A DNA stretch of 64,000 nt from Denitratisoma sp. (GTDB lineage Bacteria; Pseudomonadota; Gammaproteobacteria; Burkholderiales; Rhodocyclaceae): positions 116,644 through 180,643 of the forward strand of contig JAVSMO010000001.1 in NCBI GenBank assembly GCA_032027165.1, read 5' to 3'. The notes under the pieces are model-generated. The model was not told where the DNA came from, searched no databases, and saw nothing but the letters and a program-made list of their open reading frames with translations. Shown here piece by piece: positions 16,549 to 27,409 of this stretch; position 1 is the first letter of the stretch; every line of letters starts with the position of its first letter. Made by a program: the position numbers and the translations under genes.

Positions 16549-18105
16549 TCACAGCTTCCGGCTGAGGTGGATGACGAATTGCAACTTGGTGACGGCCTGC
16601 TCCGATTCGCTGGAGCTTTTCAGCGACTTGCCGGACTCGATGTCGAAGGGCATGCGCTGGATCGTCACCCGCAGGGCGGCGTTCTTGCGCAGGGCGTCGG
16701 CAAAGGCGTTGACGGTTTCGAGCTGGCCGCGCTGGTCCGCCGCCATCGAGGCCGGCAGCAGGCCGTGCACGACGGCAATTTCGTGCATGCCGGGGCCGCC
16801 GGCGGCGGCCGGGGCGGGCGCGGGCGCGGCCTTGGGCTGGTCGGAGAACTTGAGGGCCTCGTCGGGATTGCCGCTCAGCTGCCACTGGATGCGCTCGATG
16901 TCGACGCGCGGCGCCTCGGCCAGTGCGCGGCTGATCGCCAGGTAAAGGGATTCGGGGGGCGCGCTGCGTTTTTCGAGGTCCTCGAAGCGGTTGATCACGG
17001 CGCGCAGGTTTTCCGTGCTGGTGGGCATCGGCGGGAAGGTGGCCTGGATGGCCTGGTATTTTTGCAGATCGGCCTCGGCCTGATGCAGGAGGTCGTCCGC
17101 GGCGGAGCGGGATTCCATGACCCCGACCATCTCGCGGCCGGCGAAGAGCAGGCAGCCGAGCAGGGCGAGTGCGCCGCCCTTGACCAGCCAGGAGCGAATC
17201 TGCCAGAGCCGGTGGAAGCGGCGCTCCGGCTGCGGCGCGAACTGCTCGCGGGGCGGCTTCTGCGCCAGCAGGTGCAGGAACAGCGATTCGCTGCGGGAGT
17301 CCTGCGGCAGGGTTTTCAGGCCGACGGCCTTGCCGGCGGCGTGCAGGTCCTGGAAGGTGACCTGGATATCCTCGAGGCTCTTGCAGCGCTCCATGAAGGC
17401 GCCGGTCTGGGCCGGGTGCACCAGGGCGACGACGGGCAGGGTGGCGCCGCGCGGCAGGAGGCGCTGGCCGAGCAGGTATTGCTGGATCTTGGCGGCTTCC
17501 GCGGCGCAGCCGGCGGCGACCTCCGCGGCGCCGGTTGCCGCAAGCGGCGACAGGCGGCTGAAGAGAAGCCGGCCGTTCTCGAAGTAGCTTTGGCGGATGC
17601 CGCCGAGGGTGATCGAGACCAGCAGACAGCGTTCGCGGGCGGGCGGCAGCTTGGCAAGCAGGGTGTGGCCGAGCTGGGGCAGGGACCAGATGCCGGCGAG
17701 TTGCGCTTCGGCGGCGCGCAGGGCGGCCAGCCAGGGTTCGAAGAGCTGCGGGCGTGTCAGGGCGGTGAGCAGGAACTTCTCGTCGCGCCGGCCGCTCTTC
17801 TCGCGGCCGTAGGAGATGGCCGTCGACAGCGGCGAGCCATAGAAGTACTGGCCCAGCTTGCGCGTCAGCAGGGCGCTGCGGTCGGCGCCCTGCGTGTAGG
17901 GCAGGTCTTCGATCTGGAAGCCTTCGTCCGAGATGTCGGCCAGCATGTGGAAATTGCTGCCGCGGTGTTTCGCGAGGTATTCGGAGAAGGCGGCGACGCC
18001 GGCGTCGCTGTGCGGGAACTGGCCCTCCGCGTGCAGGGTGCCCTTTTGCCAGTGCAGCGCACTGAGGCGTTCGGCGTCCAGGTAGAGCAGGCGTTGCTGG
18101 GGCAT
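16549..18105 (-). CDS. mshI: MshI-like (PilM-PilN/GspL type) pilus assembly protein
   Basis: The 518-residue protein combines an actin-like cytoplasmic domain (about residues 1-310, starting LLYLDAERLSALHW), one membrane helix near 330-350 (GGALALLGCLLFAGREMVGV) and a periplasmic coiled-coil plus ferredoxin-like part. This corresponds to PilM and PilN fused, as in GspL and MshI. A proline/alanine linker (APAPAPAAAGG) lies near residue 435. It stands between the platform gene and mshJ, with gaps of only 4 and 1 bases, and should recruit the MshE motor to the inner membrane. Confidence 0.75.
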   Translation of the reverse strand: MPQQRLLYLDAERLSALHWQKGTLHAEGQFPHSDAGVAAFSEYLAKHRGSNFHMLADISDEGFQIEDLPYTQGADRSALLTRKLGQYFYGSPLSTAISYGREKSGRRDEKFLLTALTRPQLFEPWLAALRAAEAQLAGIWSLPQLGHTLLAKLPPARERCLLVSITLGGIRQSYFENGRLLFSRLSPLAATGAAEVAAGCAAEAAKIQQYLLGQRLLPRGATLPVVALVHPAQTGAFMERCKSLEDIQVTFQDLHAAGKAVGLKTLPQDSRSESLFLHLLAQKPPREQFAPQPERRFHRLWQIRSWLVKGGALALLGCLLFAGREMVGVMESRSAADDLLHQAEADLQKYQAIQATFPPMPTSTENLRAVINRFEDLEKRSAPPESLYLAISRALAEAPRVDIERIQWQLSGNPDEALKFSDQPKAAPAPAPAAAGGPGMHEIAVVHGLLPASMAADQRGQLETVNAFADALRKNAALRVTIQRMPFDIESGKSLKSSSESEQAVTKLQFVIHLSRKL

Positions 18106-18109
18106 CGGA

Positions 18110-19312
18110 TCAGATCTTCAGCTTGGTGATGACGTCGTAGATGGGGCCGAGCACCGAGAGCATGACCCAGCCGAGGATGGCGCCGAGGATGAGGGTCATC
18201 GCCGGCTCGATCATGGCCTGGACCTTTTCGATGGATTCCTTGACGTCGCGGTTGTAGAAATAGGCGACGTTGAGCAGCGCGGTGTCGAGCGCGCCGGTGT
18301 TCTCGCCGACGCGCAGCATGCGGATGACCAGGGGCGGGAAGAGGCCGATGTTCTGGAAGGCGACGGTGACGTTCTGGCCTTCGCCGATCAGCTGGCCGGC
18401 GCGCTTGAGGCCGTCCTGGATGACGGTGTTGCCGACCACGTCTTCCGTGGCGCGGATCGAGTCGATGATGGCGATGCCCGAGGCGTACATCATGGCGAAG
18501 ACGCTGGCGAAGCGCGACAGGATGATCTTGCGCAGGATCGGGCCGAGGATGGGCAGCGCCAGCTTGAACTCGTCGAAGCGGCGGCGGAAGGCCGGGTTGG
18601 TCTCGACGCCGACCTTGATGCCGACGGCGGCGAGGACGGGGGCGGCCAGGAAGAGGTACCAGTATTGCTTGACGATGGCGGAGGTCGCCAGCAGCACCTT
18701 GGTCTGCGTCGGCATGTCCTGCCCCATGTTCTTGATGAAGCCGGCCATCTGCGGCACCAGGTAGACCATCAGGAAGAAGGTTACGCCGAGCACGATGGTG
18801 CCGACGAAGGCCGGGTACATGAACAGCTTCTTGGTGTGGGAGGCCAGCTCGTCCTCCCACTTGAGCGACTCGTTGAGGCTTTTCAGCACGGCCGGCAGGT
18901 TGCCGGTGTTCTCGCCGGCGCGGATCAGGCTGCTGAAGACCTTGTCGAAGACCTTCGGGTGCTCGCTCATCGCCTGGGAGAACGTGCGGCCGCCCTCGAT
19001 GGACTCGATCATGCTGGCGATCACCTCGCGGAAGCGCGGGTGGTAGATGCTGTCGCGCAGGTCGGTGAGGCCGTCGAGGATCGGCACGCCGGCGCGCGTG
19101 AGTTGCTCCATGTGGAAGCAGAAATTGATCAGCTCCGGCTTGGGGATCTTGCCGCCGCGGAACAGCCCGCCCTGGCGGACTTCGCTGCCGTTGATGAAGT
19201 CGAGCTCCATGCGCTTGAGGCGCATTTCGAGGTCGACCAGGTTGATGGCGTCGAGTTGGCCGTGCACGACGCGGCCGCCTTCATTCATCGCCTTGTAGGT
19301 GAACAGCGCCAT
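18110..19312 (-). CDS. mshG: MshG/GspF-family inner membrane platform protein
   Basis: The 400-residue protein has two T2SSF domains, each with the AGEN-type motif (LIRAGENTGNLPAVL near 130 and MLRVGENTGALDTAL near 340). Three membrane helices are placed as in PilC/GspF. It forms the rotor-like platform on which the MshE ATPase extends the pilus. It starts with MALFTYKAMNEGGRVVHGQL, the usual N-terminus of the family, 7 bases after mshE. Confidence 0.93.
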   Translation of the reverse strand: MALFTYKAMNEGGRVVHGQLDAINLVDLEMRLKRMELDFINGSEVRQGGLFRGGKIPKPELINFCFHMEQLTRAGVPILDGLTDLRDSIYHPRFREVIASMIESIEGGRTFSQAMSEHPKVFDKVFSSLIRAGENTGNLPAVLKSLNESLKWEDELASHTKKLFMYPAFVGTIVLGVTFFLMVYLVPQMAGFIKNMGQDMPTQTKVLLATSAIVKQYWYLFLAAPVLAAVGIKVGVETNPAFRRRFDEFKLALPILGPILRKIILSRFASVFAMMYASGIAIIDSIRATEDVVGNTVIQDGLKRAGQLIGEGQNVTVAFQNIGLFPPLVIRMLRVGENTGALDTALLNVAYFYNRDVKESIEKVQAMIEPAMTLILGAILGWVMLSVLGPIYDVITKLKI

Positions 19313-19319
19313 CGGCCGG

Positions 19320-21032
19320 CTACATCCTTTCCGTCAGGTCGACCACGCGGCCGACTTCCTCCAGAGAGGTGGAGCCTTCGCGGACCCGCCGCAGGCCGTC
19401 TTCGGCCAGGCTGCGGAAGCCCTTGGCCAGCGCCGCCTGCTTGATCTCGCGCATGGTGGCCCGCCGCGCCACCAGTTCGTCGAGATCGGCATCCATGCGC
19501 AGCAGTTCCATGATGGCCTGGCGGCCGCGGTAGCCCTGGTATTCGCAGTGCTCGCAGCCGCTGGCGCGGTACAGCGTGGGCGGCGGCACGTCGGAGGCCA
19601 GGCCGAGCAGGCGCATCTCGTGCGATTCGGCTTTGTAGGGCTTCTTGCAGTGCGGGCAGAGCCGGCGCACCAGGCGCTGGGCGACGACGCCGATGATGTT
19701 GCCGGCCATGATGTCCGGCAGCACGCCGATGTCGAGCAGGCGCGGGATGGCGCCGATCGAGGAGTTGGTATGCAGGGTCGAGTACACCTGGTGGCCGGTC
19801 ATGGCGGCGCGGAAGGCCATTTCGGCCGTGTCGGCGTCGCGGATCTCGCCGACGAGGATGACGTCCGGGTCCTGGCGCATCATCGAGCGGATGCCGTTGG
19901 CGAAATCCAGCTTGGCCGCTTCCGCCACCGAGGTCTGGCGGATCATCGACATCGGATATTCGACCGGATCCTCCAGGGTCATGATGTTGATGCCTTCCTC
20001 GTTGATGTGGTTGAGCACCGAGTAGAGCGTGGTGGTCTTGCCGCTGCCGGTAGGCCCCGTGACGAGGATGATGCCCTCGGGGCGGGCGATCATGAGCTTG
20101 AGCTGGTCGAGCTGGGCGTCGTCGAGGCCGACCTGGTCGAGCGGCACGATGCCCTTCTGGCGGTCGAGGATGCGCAGGACGACGTTTTCGCCGTGGATGG
20201 TCGGCTGGGCAGAGACGCGGAAGTCGACCAGGCGGCCGCTGATGTTGAGCGAGATGCGGCCGTCCTGCGGGGCGCGCGTCTCGGCGATGTTCATGTTGCT
20301 CATGACCTTGATGCGCACCGCCATGGCCGGCCAGTAGGACTTGTGCAGGGCGCGGATCTGTCGCAGCAGGCCGTCGATGCGGTAGCGGATGCGCAGGAAG
20401 TTCTGCTCCGGCTCGAAGTGCACGTCGGAGGCGTCGCGCTTGACGGCGTCGGTCAGGATGGCGTCGATCAGGCGCACCACCGGCTGGCTGTATTCGTCGC
20501 TGGTGGCGGCCAGGCTGCGCCAGTCGATTTCGCCGGTCTCGATCTCGTGCAGGATGCCGTCGATCGACAGCTCGTGCCCGTAGTACTGGTCGATGGCGCG
20601 GGCGATCTCGGATTCGCCGGCCAGCACCGTCTCGATCTGCATGTCGTCGTGCGCCAGCGAGCGCAGCTTGTCCAGCGCGACGATGTCGTTCACGTCGGCG
20701 ATGGCCACCGTCATGCGGTGCTGGGTGCGGTCGTAGTCGAGCGGAAGCAGGCGGTGGCGCTTGGCGAGCTCCTGCGGCACCAGGCGCAGCGCCGCCGGGT
20801 CGACGATGGCATGGGAGAGATCGACGCTCTTCTTGCCGAGGCTCTCGCCGAGGGCGTCGCGCAGCGTCGCCTCGGTAATGAAACCCAGGCTGACCAGCAG
20901 CTTGCCGACCGGCTGGTTGGATTTCATCTGCTCCAGCAGCGCGATGCGCAGCTGGTCCTCGCTGATGACTCCCTGCGCGATCAGGATCTGGCCAAGCGGC
21001 CGTCGATGCGGTGAGGGCGAATTCATCTCCAT
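19320..21032 (-). CDS. mshE: MshE/PilB-type pilus extension ATPase with MshEN domains
   Basis: The 570-residue hexameric ATPase drives pilus extension. The N-terminal part has two MshEN-type repeats, RPLGQILIAQGVISEDQL and PVGKLLVSLGFITEATL. In MshE these bind cyclic di-GMP, so control by that messenger is likely. The motor has Walker A GPTGSGKTTT (near 325), Walker B LVGEIRDADTAE (near 389) and the four-cysteine zinc site (CPHC near 459, CEHC near 493). It lies between mshN and mshG. Confidence 0.95.
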   Translation of the reverse strand: MEMNSPSPHRRPLGQILIAQGVISEDQLRIALLEQMKSNQPVGKLLVSLGFITEATLRDALGESLGKKSVDLSHAIVDPAALRLVPQELAKRHRLLPLDYDRTQHRMTVAIADVNDIVALDKLRSLAHDDMQIETVLAGESEIARAIDQYYGHELSIDGILHEIETGEIDWRSLAATSDEYSQPVVRLIDAILTDAVKRDASDVHFEPEQNFLRIRYRIDGLLRQIRALHKSYWPAMAVRIKVMSNMNIAETRAPQDGRISLNISGRLVDFRVSAQPTIHGENVVLRILDRQKGIVPLDQVGLDDAQLDQLKLMIARPEGIILVTGPTGSGKTTTLYSVLNHINEEGINIMTLEDPVEYPMSMIRQTSVAEAAKLDFANGIRSMMRQDPDVILVGEIRDADTAEMAFRAAMTGHQVYSTLHTNSSIGAIPRLLDIGVLPDIMAGNIIGVVAQRLVRRLCPHCKKPYKAESHEMRLLGLASDVPPPTLYRASGCEHCEYQGYRGRQAIMELLRMDADLDELVARRATMREIKQAALAKGFRSLAEDGLRRVREGSTSLEEVGRVVDLTERM

Positions 21033-21053
21033 GGCGCCGTTGGGGGCGCGGCG

Positions 21054-22290
21054 TTATTTTTGCAGTTCGCTGACGCGGCCGGCGACCAGGTTCCTGTCGA
21101 AGGCGGCAGGGCGTTGGGCAGCCGCAGCAAGCGCTCCCTGATAATACTGCAAGGCGAGCTTGGGTTGGCGCAATTGGTCGAGGCTGACGGCCAGGTTGAA
21201 CTGGTAGTCGGGATTCTCGCTGTCGCCGGAATAGGCGCGGAAATAGGCCTGCTGCGCATCGTTCCAGCGGCCCTGCTGGGCATAGACGTTGCCCAGGGTG
21301 AAATTCAGGAAGGGAGATTCGGGCTGGCTGGCCAGCAGGGTCTTCAGCCGGCTCTCGGACTGGATCGGGTCGACCTGCCCGCGCAGGCCGATCAGCCCGG
21401 CCTGGGCCGCATTGTCCTTGGGATCGGCTTCCAGGATGCGCAGGTAGAGGTTCTCCGCCGCCTCGAAGCGGCCCTCGCGCAGGCTGAGGGCGGCGAGGCC
21501 GTGCAGGGCATCGGCGTTCTTCGGCTCGGTCTTCAGCACCTGCTGGTAGTCGCGCAGCGCCGTGGCGAAATCGCCCGCCTGGAAAGCCTGGTAGGCGCTG
21601 GCGACCTGGGGATGCACCTTCAGCCTGGCTGTGGTGATGCGGATGGGGCTCTCCGGTTCCGGGGCGGCAGCGGGCGCCGGCGCGGATTTCGCCGCCGCCG
21701 GCTTGTTCGCGGAAGTCAGTGCCGGCGGGACGGCGTCCGCCTCATCCGTTTCCTCGGGGGCGGCGGAGGGCGCGGGTGCAGCCGGCTGGGCCGTCGCCGG
21801 TGCAGGCGGCGCAATGGGGGCAGCGGCGATCGGCGCCGGCGCCGGGGGGGGGTGCGGTGCGGGCGGTGGCCGGCCCCGGACCGAGCCCGCTTTTGGGCTG
21901 CAACTGCCACCAGAAATAGCCGCCGATGCCGGCGGCGGCGAGCAGGGTGGCGCCCCCGACGACGAGGGGGAACATCCGGCGCGGCGCCGGCTGCTTGGCC
22001 TGGAATACATTCTGCGCGGCGGCGCGCTCGCGCTTCTGGGCTTCCCCGGCGGGCTGTCTCGGCGGCGGGGCGGCCGCGAGGGTCGGCTCCGCCTTTCCGG
22101 CGGGCGCGGCGTGGAATTCGTGATCGAGCAACTCCAGCCGGGAAGGCAGTTCGGGCAGGCCTTGCGGTTCCGCTTCTGCTGTCTCCGGCGTTTCCGCGGG
22201 CGGCTGCCCCTGCGGCTCGGCTTTCGCGGCCGCCTCGGACTGGCGCTTGGCCTCCTCGGCCTTCTTCAGCGCGTCCATCAACAGGCTCAC
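21054..22290 (-). CDS. mshN: MshN-like TPR protein, frameshifted at a run of nine C
   Basis: Two overlapping reading frames make up one gene. The first starts at the GTG at 22290, which overlaps the secretin stop as GTGA. It encodes SLLMDALKKAEEAKRQ, an Ala/Glu-rich cytoplasmic part and one membrane helix (MFPLVVGGATLLAAAGIGGYF). The second, shifted by one base, encodes a proline/alanine linker and a TPR domain (FQAGDFATALRDYQQVLKTEPKNADALHGLAAL onward in several repeats) ending at 21054. The frames join at nine C on the coding strand (21852-21844), and eight C would restore an intact protein of about 410 residues. The intact form matches MshN in layout. The break is a sequencing error, a mutation or a phase-variable switch. 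Confidence 0.8.
21711..21735 (-). repeat. 25-bp dispersed repeat, probable diverged copy
   Basis: On the minus strand it reads CGCCGTCCCGCC then GGCACTGACTTCC, matching 20 of 25 bases of copies 1 and 2 and 22 of 25 of the copy at 39108. It lies in the low-complexity linker of mshN and encodes AVPPALTS, a place where an insertion would be tolerated. Confidence 0.45.
21844..21852. repeat. G9/C9 homopolymer tract in mshN
   Basis: Nine consecutive G on the plus strand (C on the coding strand) sit exactly where the two mshN frames must join. Removing one base joins the membrane-helix frame to the TPR frame without any stop. Tracts of this kind slip during replication and are typical contingency loci, and they are also a common place for sequencing errors. 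Confidence 0.9.
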
Positions 22291-24131
22291 TGCTTGTCGC
22301 CTCCGACGTTCCACTCCGGCACCGGCTGGAGGCGACCCTTGTCCTCGAAGAAATCGTCGCGCGGCAGGTTGCTGCGGAAGCTGCTGTAGTCGCCCTGGAC
22401 GCTGGCGTCCCTGATTACGGTCGGTCGCAGGAAGACCACCAGTTCGGTCTTGGTGGTGGTGTCGTTGCGGTGCGTGAACAGGTTGCCGAGGATGGGAATC
22501 TTCGATACGCCAGGTACCGCATCATCGTCATTCTTCACTTGATCCTGCATCAGGCCGCCCAGCACGGCGATGTCGCCGTCGTTGATGCTCATCAGCGATT
22601 CCATTTCGCGCGTCTGGATCTCGGGCACCAGGTTAGGGATGTCAGCTGGGAGAGAAGGGTGAGGGTCGCGTTTGGTGCCGGTGATACGGGAGATGGTCGG
22701 CCGCACGTTGAGGAGTATGGAACTGTTCTCGCTGATCTGCGGCGTGACGCTCATCACCAAGCCGACGGCGACCGACTGGGGCGTGGTGGTGATGTTCGAC
22801 AGCGTGCTGGTCTGGCCCTGGCTGGTGTCGGACTTGACCTGGAAATAGACGAAATTGTCGACCACCTTGAGGATGGCCGTCTGGTTGTTCAGCACCGAAA
22901 GTTTCGGGCTGGAGAGGACGCGGAGCGTGCCGAAATTCTCCAGAAGTTTGATGGCTGCGAACATGTCGGCGCGGCGGAAGGCAAGGCTGAACAATGTGCT
23001 GCCCACGGCGGAAGTTAAAGTGGGGGTATTGGTGAATATCTCGTATGCACCAGAAGTCGGATTGAATCTAAAGCTTCGCGTGGTGCCTTGGCCGATAGAT
23101 GCGGTAGCGCCGCCCTGGCTGAAATGTTGCCAGTCGATGCCCTGCTGGTAGTTCTGGTTGAGACGAACCTCGACGATGGTAGCCTCGACTAGCACCTGGC
23201 GCCGGGCACTGGAGAGCACCTTGTCGAGGAATTCCTGGATCTTTTCATGCTGGCGCGAGGTGGCGCGCGCCATCAGGAAGCCGGTTTCGCGGTTGACCAT
23301 CACCGAGGCGGCCTGCAGGGTTTCATACTCCTTCGTGGCCTGGGCCGATTGCTGGGAAGGCTGCGCTGCCGCGGGAGCAGCCCCCGGCCCGCCGGCCGCT
23401 GCGGCGGCCCCTGGCTGCTGGGCAGCGGCGGCAGCCGTTTGCTGCTCCTGCCCCTCCGCCACGCGGCGCTTGACGACGATCTCCTTGTCCGTCTCGCGCA
23501 GGATGTCCTTGACGTTCTGTTCCAAGGTTTCCCAGAAGCGGTTCTTGGCTTGGTTATCAACCTTCGTCGAGGAGACGTTGCCGCTGGTGCCGCCGGCCGC
23601 TGCACCGGCGCCCGTGCCGGCTGCGGTCGGGCTGATGCTGGCGATCTGGGTGTTGATGGCGACGTTGCCGGTGGTGTCGCGCGACATGTTGACGTAGTCG
23701 ACCTTGTAGGTGCGCAGGAAGGGCGTGTCCGGCATCACCACCAGGTTGGGACCGTCCAGCTCGAAGCGCATGTCCACCTGCTTGGCGATGCGGTTGAGCA
23801 GTTGCGGCAGCGTCTGGTCGATGGCGTTCAGGGTTACGGTGCCGGCAATGCCGGGGTGGATGTCGACATTCAGCTTGGCGTCGCGGGCGAGGGCGAAGAG
23901 CAGTTCCTGAACCTTCACGTCCTTGACGACGACGCTGTAGGTTTCGGCTTTGGCGGCGGGTTTCGGTTTGGGCAGGGCAACCGATTGCTGTACCGGTTGC
24001 GGAATATTCGACTTGGCGGCCGGGGCGCTGTTTGCTCCGATATGGCCGCTCGAGGGCGGTTTCGTCTGCGGCGTGGCGCAGGCACCCAGCAATGTCGCCA
24101 CAATCAGTGGGGCTATCGTTTTAAATGTCAT
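22287..24131 (-). CDS. mshL: MshL/PilQ-family outer membrane secretin lipoprotein
   Basis: The 614-residue product has a lipoprotein signal (LLGAC, lipidated C18), a proline-rich stretch, and a secretin/TonB N-terminal domain at about 65-125 (ELLFALARDAKLNVDIHPGI). Then comes an alanine/glutamine-rich low-complexity insert near 225-265 and the secretin channel domain (about 330-565), with VEATIVEVRLNQNYQQGIDW and the VPGVSKIPILGNLF motif. It forms the outer-membrane gate for the pilus. It overlaps the mshN start by three bases. Confidence 0.93.
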   Translation of the reverse strand: MTFKTIAPLIVATLLGACATPQTKPPSSGHIGANSAPAAKSNIPQPVQQSVALPKPKPAAKAETYSVVVKDVKVQELLFALARDAKLNVDIHPGIAGTVTLNAIDQTLPQLLNRIAKQVDMRFELDGPNLVVMPDTPFLRTYKVDYVNMSRDTTGNVAINTQIASISPTAAGTGAGAAAGGTSGNVSSTKVDNQAKNRFWETLEQNVKDILRETDKEIVVKRRVAEGQEQQTAAAAAQQPGAAAAAGGPGAAPAAAQPSQQSAQATKEYETLQAASVMVNRETGFLMARATSRQHEKIQEFLDKVLSSARRQVLVEATIVEVRLNQNYQQGIDWQHFSQGGATASIGQGTTRSFRFNPTSGAYEIFTNTPTLTSAVGSTLFSLAFRRADMFAAIKLLENFGTLRVLSSPKLSVLNNQTAILKVVDNFVYFQVKSDTSQGQTSTLSNITTTPQSVAVGLVMSVTPQISENSSILLNVRPTISRITGTKRDPHPSLPADIPNLVPEIQTREMESLMSINDGDIAVLGGLMQDQVKNDDDAVPGVSKIPILGNLFTHRNDTTTKTELVVFLRPTVIRDASVQGDYSSFRSNLPRDDFFEDKGRLQPVPEWNVGGDKQ

Positions 24132-24249
24132 GGCGAGCCACAGGGTTGCGCCTCCTTCGAGAGGACGGGTGATTTAGCATAGCACATTAGAATTGATTTG
24201 CAACTATCTGATTTACATGCCAATCAATAACCGAAAATGCTGCATTGTG

Positions 24250-25716
24250 TCAATTCCTCAAACGGCGGACCTGGCGCGGATAGGGACCATAGGTTTTAAG
24301 GGTTGCCGGCAGTCCGGCGATGGCCTTGCTGGCTGCATCGCGGGAGGGATATTCGCCGTAAATGACCCCCAGGCGCCGGGTGCCCTTGCTTTCGGCCGTA
24401 TAGACCCGGACGGCGTCGGCATCGGCGGCCCTGGAGGCGCCGGCAATGAAGCGTTCCACCTGGCCTGCGCTGCCGGCATCGGTGCTGAGCAGTTGAATGA
24501 ACCACTGCCGGTCGTTTGTCGCTTCCAGCCATTTCTTCGTTTTTTCAATGTGTTGCCGGGTGAGTGGGCCGAAGCCGGATTCCCTGGCCGGGGGAGCCGC
24601 CGGGTTTTGGTCGGGGGCGCTGCCGGTGGTTGCGGCGGCGGGTTCGGGCTTCGTCTCGGCGGCCGGCACAGGGGCGGTTGGGGCTGGCGCGCCTGCCGGT
24701 TCGGCGCTCGCCATTGGCGGGCTCGCCGACGCGGGACTTGCCTGGGGCGGCATGGGGGCTGCCTGGACGGGGGCGACAGGGGGCGCCGGGGCGGCGGGCC
24801 TTGCCTCCTGGGCGGGTTCGCCGAACTGATAATAGGCCAGCCCCCCGCCAACAAGCAGCAAGGCTGCCGCCGCGCCGCCCAGCCAGAGGCCGAGGCGGGG
24901 CATGACGGAGCCGCGGAACTCGGCGTCGCGGATGGCGGCCTTGACGTGGGCTGCGGTGATCTGGTGGGTGTTGCCGGCAAAGGCGGCGAGCAGCGCCTTG
25001 TCGCACAGGATGTTGATGCGGCGGGTGAGGCCGAGCGAGGCGCCGGCAATCAGCTTGAGGGCGGCCGGCGAGAACACGTCCGGCCCCCTGTAGCCGGCGG
25101 CGCGCATGCGGAAGTTGATGTACTGGGCGACGTCGGCGCGCACCAGCGGCTCGAGGGTGAAGTTGTGCGTGATGCGCTCCTTGAGCTGGCGCATCTCGGT
25201 GCGGCCGAGGACTTCGTTGAGCTCGGGCTGGCCGAAGAGGACGATCTGCAGCAGCTTGTGGCGGTTCGATTCGAGGTTGGAGAGCAGGCGGATCTCTTCC
25301 AGCGTTTCCGCCGGCATGGCATGCGCTTCGTCGATCAGCACCACGACCTGGCGGCCCTGCGCATAGAGGTCGATCAGGTGCTCCTGCAGGGCGCGCATGA
25401 CGGCGCTGACGCGGTTGGTGGCGAGGTTGACCTGCAGTTCGTCGGCGAGGGTAAACAGGATCTCGTCGCGCGACAGGGACGGGTTGGCGAGGTGGATCGT
25501 CTCGACGTTTTCCGGCAGCCGCTCCATCAGCACCCGGCACAGCATGGTCTTGCCGCTGCCGACCTCGCCGCTCACCTTGACGATGCCCTCGTCGTGGGTG
25601 ATGGCGTAGAGCAGTGCTTCCAGGGTGGCGCCGCGGTTGGCGCCCTCGAAGAAGAAATCCGTGTGCGGCGTGATGCGGAACGGCGCTTCTTTCAGGCCGA
25701 AATGTTCAAGGTACAT
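24250..25716 (-). CDS. mshM: MshM/ExeA-type AAA ATPase with C-terminal SPOR domain
   Basis: The 488-residue protein starts MYLEHFGLKEAPFRITPHTDFFF, the hallmark of the ExeA/MshM family. It has Walker A GEVGSGKT (near 49-56) and Walker B VVVLIDEAHAMP (near 125). A membrane helix at about 275-295 is followed by a long proline/alanine linker and a SPOR peptidoglycan-binding domain at about 400-488 (WFIQLLSTDAGSAGQVERF). In Aeromonas, ExeA with ExeB inserts the secretin through peptidoglycan, and a like role is expected here. It lies 24 bases after the response regulator gene. Confidence 0.9.
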   Translation of the reverse strand: MYLEHFGLKEAPFRITPHTDFFFEGANRGATLEALLYAITHDEGIVKVSGEVGSGKTMLCRVLMERLPENVETIHLANPSLSRDEILFTLADELQVNLATNRVSAVMRALQEHLIDLYAQGRQVVVLIDEAHAMPAETLEEIRLLSNLESNRHKLLQIVLFGQPELNEVLGRTEMRQLKERITHNFTLEPLVRADVAQYINFRMRAAGYRGPDVFSPAALKLIAGASLGLTRRINILCDKALLAAFAGNTHQITAAHVKAAIRDAEFRGSVMPRLGLWLGGAAAALLLVGGGLAYYQFGEPAQEARPAAPAPPVAPVQAAPMPPQASPASASPPMASAEPAGAPAPTAPVPAAETKPEPAAATTGSAPDQNPAAPPARESGFGPLTRQHIEKTKKWLEATNDRQWFIQLLSTDAGSAGQVERFIAGASRAADADAVRVYTAESKGTRRLGVIYGEYPSRDAASKAIAGLPATLKTYGPYPRQVRRLRN

Positions 25717-25740
25717 GGTGCGGCGGTTTCTCCCCTCTTC

Positions 25741-27204
<1,464 letters not shown>

Positions 27205-27409
27205 GCCGGCGCTCGCCTGGTGCATCTGTCGTTTCGGGTAACTATATCAGAGCAGGCACGAGTAACCCAATGAAATCCATGCCGGAATGGCGGCAGGTCC
27301 GCGACGTGATGGATTTCACGGCTTGGTCGCGGATAGGCCGATATCATGGCCGCAAACGGCGGCTCTGATAGAATGCACGCCTTTGCAAAAACAGCGGATC
27401 CCACCTCTC
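27205..27409. other. divergent intergenic region between the response regulator and mlaF
   Basis: About 205 bases separate the two divergent genes. A -10-like TAGAAT lies at 27369-27374, 36 bases before the GTG of mlaF, but no good -35 is present. No small gene or clear operator was found. Confidence 0.4.

Noticed and set aside
27268..27282. ACCCAATGAAAT near the response regulator, resembling the half-site at 6311
   Set aside because: Only 12 bases match, there is no inverted partner, and the preceding base breaks the TTACCCAAT core. I take it as chance.
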